64,000 nucleotides of DNA. Source: Symsagittifera roscoffensis (lineage: Eukaryota; Xenacoelomorpha; Acoela; Convolutidae). Positions 50,158 through 60,359 of this stretch are shown here, in pieces. The notes beneath the pieces were generated by a model that saw nothing but the letters and a program-made list of their open reading frames with translations, ran no database searches and was not told the origin of the DNA. The translations under genes were made by a program, and so were the position numbers. Location of the stretch: contig NC_087064.1 in assembly GCF_963678635.1 (NCBI RefSeq), positions 64,411,548-64,475,547 of the forward strand. The letters are read 5' to 3'. The first letter of the stretch is position 1; each line of letters starts with the position of its first letter.

Positions 50158-50927
50158 TGAGGCATGCTACTTTGTCTATTTATCATTTTGCTTTCAGCAA
50201 AAAAACCGCTTTTTATTTTACATAGTGTGTGCGGGATAATTCCAAATCTTGTTGTAGAGCAAACACTACTCCATAAACCTCAACAGACAATCAGATTACT
50301 TCGCCTTGTCACGGGGAGTCTTGTTAAATCTGCAATATAATGTTCTGTAACTATTGGGGATGAAAATTTTGGCCAACTTGATGATTTTCAACAAAATTTA
50401 TGTTGAGCAGGGCAAAAATCATCTGGCACAAAATCATTCTTTAAGTATAATTGAGAAAAGAAAAGGGCTGTTTCTATACTCTAGTCTACAAAAATAAACT
50501 CCGACCAGCAAAATGCGAAATTTAATTTTTTGTTGGTTTCCAAAGTATAAATATTTTCTAAATTGACAAAAAAAGCTCAAAAAATTCTAGGTTCTTTGGA
50601 ACAGTCAGCGGTTTGCCCTGATGCGAGCAAGTTTTTCTGCTGCGTATTAGTCATGTTTTGTGTTGTTTTATTTATTCAGCGCAAAAAGTAAACTAATTTA
50701 ATGTCGAATTAATTGTGTTGTTCGCGACAAAATAGTTCCGCTTTGACAATTATTCCATTTGATTCAAACTTTTAATCTATTCTTTCATAAATTCATACTT
50801 GATAATTTGGGCGGAGTAAGTAATAAGACTTCGAAAAAAATATCAGCTAGATAAGAATTGGTTGAATGCAGGGCAGAAGTGTTTTTCTTGACTTTGGAAA
50901 AACAATTTTTAAGCACAATTTTCTTAC

Positions 50928-51009
50928 CCCAATGATAGCGGATACATAATTGAGCGGTAGGTCTTCCAAACATCTCCAATAGTTGCAATAGCCGAGTCTC
51001 CACACGATA
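50928..51009 (-). CDS. Class A GPCR: exon for ECL1 and start of TM3
   Basis: Eighty-two bases lie between an acceptor (tatgtag, 51010) and a donor gtaaga (50927). Only the frame that continues in phase into the next exon gives receptor-like sequence: SCGDSAIATIGDVWKT then YRSIMYPLSLG. The Y-x-x-x-x-Y-P-L pattern before TM3 is typical of FMRFamide/peptide receptors, whose TM3 starts with such a YPL motif. Confidence 0.65.
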
Positions 51010-51454
51010 CTACATACCAATTTCATATGTCAACGAAATTCAATTAAACCGGATGGTTTTTAAGTCAGACTTTTGAAGAAAAAACTGAATATTCCAGATA
51101 GTTGTTTTGTATTCAGTCAACTTTTTTCGAACTTTATTTTAAATAATTTTACGAGAATTCTTATATATCATCTGAGAAATTCTGTTGCATGAAACTTGAA
51201 TGAAGAAAATTTCACCTGTGGTCATTTTTTGTTAATTTATGGGGGTTCGAAAATTGCAATTTTGGCCAAGTTGGATGATTAACGAGCGATGTATTGCATT
51301 CTCAAAGCACGACTTGCAGTTTGTCATTTTTGTAAATACCTTTTTAGTGAACTTAGCAAGTTGTGTTATCGAATTATTAAAAAAAAACTGATACTTATAC
51401 TTTGAAAGTGGGCGAAAAAAACTGAAAAAAAAACTCGTCGAAATTTATCCCTAC

Positions 51455-51483
51455 CAAAGATTATCATAGCCATCATCATTGCG
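51455..51483 (-). CDS. Possible 29-base microexon of the GPCR
   Basis: A polypyrimidine tract and acceptor (ttctttacag ending at 51484) and a donor gtaggg at 51454 enclose 29 bases that read AMMMAMIIF in the frame joining 57763 to 51009. The phases fit, but including it makes the TM2-TM3 region about 20 residues longer than usual, so it may be spurious or alternatively used. Confidence 0.3.
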
Positions 51484-52117
51484 CTGTAAAGAACAAATGA
51501 TAAAGAGACAAATAAGTTAAAAGTGAGAAAAAAGAACCAATGACGCAAAAAAAAATTCGTTTATCATTATGATTAATCATTACATATTTTTTCTTGTTTG
51601 AATAACTATTATACATTTGTATTCTTATTTTTTTTCTGCATTTTTTCACTTGAGCTCATCAAAGACATAAATCAGAATGATTTTCAAATTTTTTGCTAAA
51701 AGTATTGGTTTAAATAATTCTCGCGTGGGTTGCAGAATATCGCCACTCGTTGGATGGGACTAAGTTGTTCTGTTTTGCCTCTACGAGTTACCAGCTGAAA
51801 AAATTTCTTTCATGCTTGACATTGCCCGCATGTTAACTTTCAGTTTTCCGGCCATACTGTTTCTTGTTCATGCTTTTTATTGTTCTTTAAGCTCTGCTGT
51901 CGTGTTTAGGCTTAATGGCTGATTGGTTAATGGCGCGGTGATGATCCAAAGACGAGGTTGAGAAGTAGCGGCAGCTGATATCCGCTCGAGTTCTATTGTG
52001 AGTGGAGGGGGGGGGGGGGATGGCTGCTGCGGGTAACAAACTGTTCTGTCTTTGGAGGCGCTGATCTGGTTGTGAATAAAGATTAAATGACTAAGACTTC
52101 AGACCTGATACTCGGCA

Positions 52118-52328
52118 TGAAGGCGGTTAACCCCCTCCCCCCCCCCCCCCCCCCCCCAACCTCACATCATCATCAGTTTTTCAGTTTTTTTTGTTTTAGC
52201 GAGGCGTTTTTCGAGGTTAAGCATGAAGACCGAAACTGCTTGTCATTACCACTTATCGTAACACTCGAAGAATGTGAATAAAATTTTTAAAAGTAAAAAC
52301 TTGCAGGTGGGAGAAAAGAAAAAGAGCC
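52118..52328. mobile_element. GGCTCTTTTTC MITE, diverged copy
   Basis: The right end GGGAGAAAAGAAAAAGAGCC and interior AGGTTAAGCATGAAGACCGA match the 34.7-kb copies. The left end has become a C run (52134-52157). No clear target duplication. Confidence 0.65.
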
Positions 52329-52339
52329 AGACTGAGTTG

Positions 52340-55290
52340 TACTGGCATGATGATTGTCTACTCCAAGTTCATGGTGCTGATAGGTGTCTATTCGCCATCC
52401 AGTCAATTGAAGTTGAGGTTCTGTAGGGGCATTAGTGAAAATTGGTACCGAACAATTCTGTTGTCGCGTCGTTCCAGCATTAGTTTATCGGTAGTCAAAA
52501 TAGAAATGATTTATTCTATATGATTGACAGTACCCGCTCAGTAAGGCCAAAAAATCGAATTGTGAAAAAATGAAACTTCTATTTAAAAAAAAAGAAATAA
52601 TGTAATACTCTTGTTGAACTCTGGTGAACGAAGAAGTGTGTGAAAAAAGTTCAAAACTGAAAGATCGAATATAAGTTCACAAATTGTTCAGGCGCCATTT
52701 TAAAATTGACTTTTTAATGTTTTCATTTTGCGTATTTTATGACATTGAATTCTGCTTTTAAATACCGAAATTTATGTCAGTTCGATATTCTTTGTTGACT
52801 TGTAATTTCCGATAATTACGGTTAATTTACGTATGAAATGAAATGTTGTCAATCAGCCAGCTACCCGAAACCGATCTGCCTCAGAACCGAAACGAGGCAG
52901 AAATAACTCTTGATTCTACTTAGAGCTGGTAACAATTGAAATTCGAACTGGTATTTTCTAGAACAGTATCCGAAATAATCAGCACCGCTTAAAGTGGAAA
53001 TTGGTAGGCTCCAAAACTGTCAATCGGTAAGGCTGACATTAAAAAATTATCAGAGTTGCCCATCAGATACAGTTTAATTCGAGATCGCAATGATGTCAAA
53101 AAATTAAATTGAGAACGAATTGTTTATTATGTCAGATCTGCCAATTGACTGGTATTTTCCATGTGAAATTGCGAATACTTAAGACACTTTTAAATACTAT
53201 ATCAGAAAAATTCTGTTAAAGTTATAGTTCTGCTTTCAATCGTGTACATTGCGTTATTTGAATTTGTGAAGATAATTTTTCTTGCATTCGTATATAACAT
53301 ACAATTTTTTTTTCAGTTTCAAGTTCACATGATTAGACAATCATTAGTGTTACTTCGCGTTTATGGCGGAGCTTAGCATCTTAGCGAACGAAGAGCAATT
53401 TCAGTAAAAAAAACTTATCAAGAAATTTGTGTGGGTGACGGGTTGTGGTGCTGTCTGGCTGGCGACTAAAATATAGCGATTGATTTCTCAAGTGTTTTTC
53501 TAGTCACTTCATAATTTTTTGGTATTTCAGCAGCGAATCCCATGTCTGTCGGTGGTTTTGATAAAACTGTTTGCACATTAATTGTAGACTGGAACTTGTT
53601 GTGGAGACCATGTGTTGTGACAGTGTAGTTTCTGTTGTGTCGCAGAGTCGGACTATTGATAATGTCGAGATGTCGAAGGAAAGATCTTCATTAGATTTCC
53701 AAAGCAATGTTTTCCCGGCGTTGGATTGCTTAGTTGTTCATCGATCCCATGCATCCATATCCGCGGATGCAAAATATTGCAACATTGTGACAAGTCCATG
53801 TTGTCGATTGTCGCGTTGAGGGTTCCGATCTAATCTGAGCATTGTTCTGGGTTTCCGTCAAATACAATCGGCTTGACAATTGGAACTGGTTTATTGAAAA
53901 TTTTTGAAACCTTCTGTGTCTTCTTGAAGTAGGGATATGCTGTTCCTTGAGAGTGAATCATTTTTTTGGTGCAACGAAAGCTGGTTGGTTCTGGTATTCT
54001 GTCTGTTGATGTCCATTTGGAGCTAAAACTATTGGTTGACAATCAACTGGGTCGATTGATTCGGTTGCTTTTGACGGCTGCTGATGATACTACTTAACAT
54101 TAGTGCGAGCTGTATATCTGTTGGATGGATTGTAGATGCGTATTCTGATGTGGACGCATGATGGACTCCGTTCATTCCAAAAATCGGATACGGCTGGTTT
54201 CCGGTTTCCTTAATGTTCCATATCTGTGCTATCAAGTTAAGACTGTAGGGCAGATTGGTCTACGGTGTTAATCCATGGACGTTGATTCCCGCTGAATCTT
54301 TTTAAGTGGGCTGCTTCGGATGCAAAATAATTCTGTTCCAAAATATTTGTTTGAAGGCGTTGACCTTCTTGTGGTTAATCATCTAGCGACTTGAGACCTG
54401 AAAGTTTGCACGAGGGGTTCCATAGAGCTGAAGATTGTCTGTTTCTAGTATATGGTGCTGATAGGTGTCTGTTCGCCCTCTTGTCCATCGGAACTGAGTT
54501 CCTATTGGGGTATTGATGAAAACAGACTTTTTGCGATCGACAGAAGACTCAGTCGCGCCGTCGCTGTAGCGTCCCTTTGTTGGTTGTCAAACTGGAATAG
54601 CTATTTTTTGAATGGCGTTTCCGGCTCAGTAAAGCCGGAAAATTGCCAAAACCAGAGATATTCAATTTCTATCATATACAAATTTAGATGTTGAGGATGC
54701 ACTGTGACCGAGCATTTTTTTAAATGCTTGTATCGATACGGAAAAAACAAGGATGAGTTGAAAAAAGATTTTTTGAATCTAGCTCATGCTGTTCACGATT
54801 GTAAGTTGAACTGTTGAATTGTAAGTTGATTTTTTTGCTCCGGGTTAAGGTCAAACACAAATCGCTTGACCGTTGCGACTAATTTCCTGAGCGTTATTGA
54901 AGTCTTCTGTAGTATTTTGCTGAAATCTAGTTGGGACATTTTTTTGCGTGCGAATCAAGTGTTGAAGTGCAAGGAAAGCTGATTGGATTTGGCATGTTTT
55001 CTGTTAAATTCCATTCGGAGTTGAGAGTTGTTTGTTGAGAATCAACTGGGTGGGTTGCTTGTGATACTGCTCTTTAGAAGTGTTGATAATGGCTGCATAT
55101 CTGTTGTTTTTTTTCAGTTGCGTACCTTGAAGTGGTCATATGCTGTCACTGATGTGATCAATTTACCTCTCAAAGTCGGCCCGTTGATTGGATTTGAGTT
55201 CCTCTTGGGTGCGTTAATGAAATCAGAAAAGCTGCACAAATTCAGTTGTCGCCTTGTTTTAACTTCCGCTTCTCCGGTGTGAAGTTATAA
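52340..55290 (-). pseudogene. Decayed, internally repeated retroelement-like coding relic
   Basis: On the minus strand, related peptide segments recur with stops and frame breaks. RIDTYQHHELGVDN (about 52.39 kb) matches RTDTYQHHILETDN (about 54.46 kb), each preceded by F-x-N-x-P. PIVFDGNPEQ (about 53.86 kb) matches RFVFDLNPEQ (about 54.87 kb). Flanking DNA such as the VNQ-coding stretch near 54.04 kb and 55.04 kb also matches. This implies diverged tandem modules of about 1 kb. FDGNP-type motifs occur in gag-like proteins of LTR elements, so a dead retroelement is the likely source, but no catalytic domain is seen. It sits within a large GPCR intron. Confidence 0.4.
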
Positions 55291-56372
55291 ATGACGCCCG
55301 AAATGCTGGGGATGCTGAGTTTCATGATATTTAACTTCCTGGGTGTAGCTCAATTAATGTAGCTCAAAACAAAATCTTAAATTTTTCTCATAAAAGATAT
55401 ACCAACAGCAGAGATAAAACATATCTGAATAGAAGAAGGCTGAATGTAGTTTTGAAAATTCTCGGTGGCATAAGATCCCTAGCTTGTTCTCTAATGACAA
55501 CATGAATTAGATTAAGCTAGAGACAGGTGAACTAAGGTAGGGGGAGTAAAGAAGCGTAAAGAACATTAAGCCTTCCAAAAACACGAGTATCTGATATGGG
55601 AGAGAAAGATTGAAAGCTCTTATGATAGAATGTTTCTAGTTCAATACCAAACATGCACCTATAACTGAGAAAACAGATTCTATAACAAAAACATAGAAAA
55701 ACTATCTAGCTGAATGACTAGGCTGAACGAGTAACAAAGTCGCGCTTTTCATTTGAAACTCAGTTTATTAGTTGATAATGGTTGAGATCAATGTTCACTG
55801 TTCTCTGGCAATTTCTCAATTGGCTGACTAATTTTTTGATTCTTTCGACAATTTCCTACAGAACAATAGGTCATAAATTGATAACAAACATTTTTTTTCT
55901 CGATTTTGGGTTTAAACATATTCCCTTTAAATCCATTCCAATCCCTTTAAAATCCATTTTCTACCCATACTCCCACTTTTGAAAATTTCCATTATCTTAG
56001 TTGTCTTACGTGTTATTAAAACGTAGAAGCGTGATGTTACCGTGTATGGTATCAAGGACAAATGTGTTCAAATTAGTTAAATTGTTCATCCTTTAAAATT
56101 TCATTACGTACTGACAACGCAAGAATAGTTTTACAATCTAAAAATCAAGTTTTGGGGGAACAGAAAAGAGCCCCACTTCGTTTTTCCACTTCTGTATGAA
56201 ATTATTCAAAAGTTTCTAAGTAAACCTATTCTCATGACCAAAACAGGACTCGTTACCTCGTTATCGTTATTAAAAAAGTGGCATCACACACTCGGACCGT
56301 GTAGCCTGTTCGATTTCCAAACCTAGATAAATTCAATTTTCTTATCTAGCAATGCAGTTTTTTAAATGTGTC

Positions 56373-57022
56373 ATTACGAAGCCAAACTGTGCTTTTTATG
56401 AGTTTTATCGAAAATCGCAACAAGCAAAAATCAGATTGGTCCCAAAAACCGCAAAATTGCTATTTTTTCTTTGATCTTTTCTGCTGTCTTGGATTCCTCG
56501 GAGAAATAGCTAAAACACTGTATAGCTTCAAAATGCCCCAAAAACAGGCAATGGAATCCGCTACAAAATGTGCGGAAACCGGAACAAGAGTGTGTAATCC
56601 ATGAACAAATCATGTTAAATGTGTTTAGTAAAATTAAGCCGTCGCGGAATCCGCAACTGTAAGTGGAATCCGCAAATTGTAATCGGAATCCGCAAATTGT
56701 AAGCGGATTCGGCAAATTGTAAACGGAATCCGCGGAATCTGCTGAGTTTGCTTAAAATTGCAGAATGCACTTACATTTGCGGAATCTACTTACATTTCCC
56801 GAATCAAGAAAAACTACTTATATTTGCTCGTTGCGAAATCCGCAACAAAATGAATGTTCCGACAAAATTTACGCTACAGGTCTTTGTACGCCGAATCCAC
56901 TGAAACTTTGTAAGTGAAATCCACTTATATTTTGGAACATAATCTAAGACTTGTCTCTGAATCCAAGAACAAACAGAAACAAAATTGTTGCGCCTATCCA
57001 GTGCTCAGTTTGGCCTCGTAAT
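56373..57022. mobile_element. TTACGAGGCCAAACTGTG-end element with GGAATCCGC array
   Basis: The ends CATTACGAAGCCAAACTGTG and CTCAGTTTGGCCTCGTAATG match the short element at 42372-42576. Here the interior carries an array of GGAATCCGCAAATTGTAA (about 56530-56730) followed by inverted variants CTTACATTTGCGGAATC (56770-56800 onward). Confidence 0.75.
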
Positions 57023-57762
57023 GGTATTAGAAACGTTTTAATTTTTTTGCACGAAGAATGTGACATACGAAATCCTAGGTTCCAGATCCTGAAGAACAAG
57101 CAAAGAAATGAAGTGATTGACTATTCCACATGAAAATTGGCAACATGTCAGTAGAAAAATTTATCAATGAATATTGAGAGAAAATATAAATGTTCATTGA
57201 AATTGGAGAGGAGCTTTGTATTCGGTGTATTTTAGTTTTTTTTTGCTTTTTGTTATTCATGCATAATCAGGTACCACAAGTTTTGATTGGACTGGGTATA
57301 TCATATTATCACACCAAGCAGAAAAACTACACTTATTTGGAAAAAAATTCTAATTCGTAGTTTTTTAAAGACTATGGTCTGAACATTCTGTGCTAGTTGC
57401 ACAGTAACCGGCTATCCTTGTTTTAATATTTTAAAGATACAAAAGATAAAAAATTCTTTCCCTTTCTTCTGTACAGCGTTAAATGAAAAATTTCAAAGTT
57501 ACAGAAACCCACATCAAGAACTAGAATAGTTACAAAAATACTCGAGTAGAGATCCGCGTCTTACTCTCAGATACTAGTAGCGGTACCGCTAATGGAGTAC
57601 CAGTAATTTGTAATAGCAACAACAACGAAATAAATCGCAAAAATAGCTAATCGACGTTGCTAATAAAAATGTTGTTCGTCAAATTCTGAAAGTAACCCGA
57701 TTTGCATAAACTTTAAACAGTAGATTGATGCATAAAAAAACTTTTTTTGATAGTTTACGCAC

Positions 57763-57977
57763 AAATTCTCCTCGTATGCTGCATCGAATTCACAGGTCTG
57801 ATAGTTGCTCGTGTAGTAATCGAGTGCGTTGCTCAGCATCGAACTGATTGCCGAAATAAGATCAAGCAAGTTTTGCAGAAACAGCAGATAGAAATCCCAA
57901 CACCAAAGCTCCTTCACAACCCGCATGCTCGCCAAACAGTAGACATTTAAGGGAAGAATCGAAAGACATAGAATCAC
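57763..57977 (-). CDS. Class A GPCR: exon 2 (TM1-TM2)
   Basis: The acceptor is ctgttttag ending at 57978, phase 0. The translation begins VILCLSILPLNVYCLASMR, compatible with TM1 (PLN in the place of the usual GN), followed by a basic ICL1 and by FLQNLLDLISAISSML, which fits TM2 with its conserved Asp. Tyr/Asp-rich extracellular sequence follows. Two donors give usable phases: gtgcgt after 57763 (leaves two bases and joins the 29-base exon at 51483) and gtgaat after 57794 (leaves one base and joins the exon at 51009 directly). The second gives a TM2 Asp to TM3 Arg spacing nearer to the peptide-receptor norm. A third donor-like site (gtaaac at 57758) breaks phase. Confidence 0.62.
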
Positions 57978-58009
57978 CTAAAACAGTTCCTTTTCTATCA
58001 GTCTCTCAA

Positions 58010-58058
58010 TCTATCTATCTCTCGCTCTCTCTCTCTCTCTCCCTCTGCCTCTGCCTCT
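58010..58058 (+). repeat. (CT)n microsatellite
   Basis: CTATCT then (CT)n then CTGCCT units, directly 5' (on the minus strand) of GPCR exon 2; the complementary strand is purine-rich. Confidence 0.8.
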
Positions 58059-59058
58059 CCTCTCCCACACAAACAAACCTTTTTCGAGCCAAAAACTACA
58101 AGCATCAAAACAAAAATCTTTGCTCAATTTTTTAATCAAATCTTTGGATAAAAAATTCTCAATTTCAAAATCGAAATTTAATCTGGAAGAAACTATAAAA
58201 ATCGCCTTTTTTGAAAACTGCTATATATTTTTATATTTTTATTTTACTGACAGAAAAAATGTTTTCGTGATACTTTTTTAAAAAACAATGATTACAAAAA
58301 TTCTGGTCAGTAAAAAATTGATGTAAATAATTTTCTAAGAAAAGTAAAGACTTGCTTTCGAAAAACAAACTCAACAATTTATTCCATTAGTAAAGTTTCA
58401 GTACTATCACTTCAGTATTAACTTAAACCATTTTCAATTGTTTGATCCGTAATAAAAAACAACACATTGGTAAGCCACGGTTTGATTACTTTTCCAATTG
58501 CTAAGAAAACAAAATTTTTATTTACTAAGCGCTGGCTGTTTTCCCCTTTCCCCATTGGGCAAAATGTTCAAGAATTCGGTTTGGCAACAAACAACCCAAG
58601 CAATTTCAAAACACCTGATTTGCAAAAAAAACTAATTTGAGCGTCCATTGGTTACTTATTGGTTCCGTATCGACGAACGTTGCTAGTAAAGAGACGTAAG
58701 TATAACAATTTGAATTCTTTTAAGTCATCAGTGCCAATGGCTGAACACACGGTTGACGTTCACTGCCATGTTGACCTTGGTAGCCTGAGTTAAAATATTG
58801 TACAGAAAATGTAATAAACATAAGTTTTATAGCACTCTCCATTACACTCCGCCTTCATTATTTCAGTATGTTTGATAATCAATTCAATGCTTCAATAACA
58901 AATAAGTTGAAAGTATTCCCGTTTAGTCATTCGTCTAATGTTTCTATTAATGGTATCCTATCCGTTTCCCACCTTTCAGTGCTAGTTTTAAACGATAAAT
59001 TTAAATTTTTAAGCTCTCCGACTCTTCTAAATCTGAAGATGATCTTTTTCTGTCGTAC

Positions 59059-59409
59059 TCATTGCCGACAACTCAACCGCGATATCCAAATCGTCCGTCC
59101 GAATCGTACCCGTTTACCCTTTATCTGAATTGGACGCATTAGTTCATGAAAATGCATTCTCATTTCAAAACTTTTTGACACTCCCTTCATATCAAATATA
59201 TCCTTGAAGTCTCGCAAAAAAAACGTAAAGAACTTAAGTTGGATTGGAGAATATCGTATGTCCGAGCTGTATTCCTTTCGCTCGATCTCATTAACCGAAC
59301 GCACCACTTGTTTCTGTCGAAATTCAAAACCTAATTTAGGTAGAACATGACTGCCAATAAAATCTTTATGACCTCCTTCGGTGATAAACAACTCAAAACA
59401 CAATAACAC
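59059..59409 (-). pseudogene. Unassigned ORF, possible retropepsin-like relic
   Basis: This 116-residue open frame lies inside GPCR intron 1, same strand. The stretch FELFITEGGHKDFIGSHVLPKLGF resembles the start of a retroelement aspartic protease, where a hydrophobic strand is followed by D-T/S-G and a (F/I)I-x-x-x-(L/V) helix, but the catalytic Asp is replaced (TEGG). A frame change near 59090 would continue as DDLDIAVELSAMSTTEKD to a stop. No reverse transcriptase, integrase or LTR is visible beside it. It is probably a decayed fragment or a host exon I cannot place. Confidence 0.25.
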
Positions 59410-59419
59410 AAAATTTTTA

Positions 59420-59720
59420 ATAGAAACTGAGAACTTTTTTAATTTTCATCTGTAAAAAATGCTTATCATGCAAATTTATAGTATCAACAAAATATGTACG
59501 ATAATTTCATAAAATTTCTGATAACAAGCTGTCAAAAAGCTTGTTTTTTTATTCCTAGAGGGTCCAAAAAAGCTCATTATAAACTTTTATAGGTGAGAAA
59601 AAGTTTTTGTTTTTTAATTTCATACTTCTTTTTCAGTCTTTGAAATTGTATTAAATCGTATGACAAGCATTTTCTTAGTATGAAACTGTATAATATGTTT
59701 TTTTGAGAACTCGCGTTGGC
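59420..59720. repeat. ATGATAAGCAT-family fragment
   Basis: AAAAATGCTTATCATGCAAA near the left and GTATGACAAGCATTTTCTTA near the right are inverted, as expected of a foldback of the family at 62.55-63.55 kb. Confidence 0.45.
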
Positions 59721-59991
59721 ACTTGTCACATCCCCAGAACCCTCCCAAGCTTAAATCTAGGTAAAACATCTTGTTACATATCAACTCAAGTAGTTGTTAC
59801 CTTCAACGAAACGTGCTAAAACTACCATTTCGATTGCCGAGTTTTGACAGAATAGAACAAAAATCCAAAACTTTTTTCCTTCTTTGAAAGTCGGAAGAAA
59901 CACAAAAATTGAATACAAACTGTCACAGAAGTGTCCCAAATTTACGATCAAAAATTTTCTCTGAATAGATTTTCTACGGCTAAATACTTAC

Positions 59992-60117
59992 GTTGAATAA
60001 TTGTGCGCGAGATTTGAGTCTCTTCTGATTTTGGTGAAATTGCAAAGCCATGTTTTCGTCGTTACCATCATCGTAATACTCTGATAACGCAAACGCCATC
60101 ACATACACAAAAGGCAT
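59992..60117 (-). CDS. Class A GPCR: exon 1 (N-terminus)
   Basis: ATG at 60117-60115 opens 42 codons that end exactly at a consensus donor (CAAC/gtaagt at 59991), in phase 0. The peptide is short, with a hydrophobic start (MPFVYVMAFA) followed by an acidic YYDDGNDEN segment, as in extracellular GPCR N-termini. It contains no Asn-X-Ser/Thr sequon. The next exon at 57977 begins in the same phase. Whether further 5' non-coding exons exist cannot be seen. Confidence 0.5.
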
Positions 60118-60359
60118 TTTCGTTAATCTAACTTTTTGTTGTGCAAGTTGACGTTTTTATCAAAAGTAAGTTTTCGCGAAACCGATACTACAAAAATAAT
60201 TTGGATAAAATTAGCTGCTTCTTCTTTATTCCATGCTAAGCAACAAAAGTTCCTGGAGCTTTTAAAATAATAAATTATAAATTTTTTCTTTCTTGAAGTC
60301 TTGAAAATAGCAAATATAAATTTGCTCATGGCCACCGAAAAGTAACGCAGCGAAATTTG

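Noticed and set aside
57660-57758. Extension of GPCR exon 2 to its in-frame stop
   Set aside because: Good donors occur at 57793 and 57762, and the read-through sequence (VNYQKKFFYAS...) lacks a receptor pattern.
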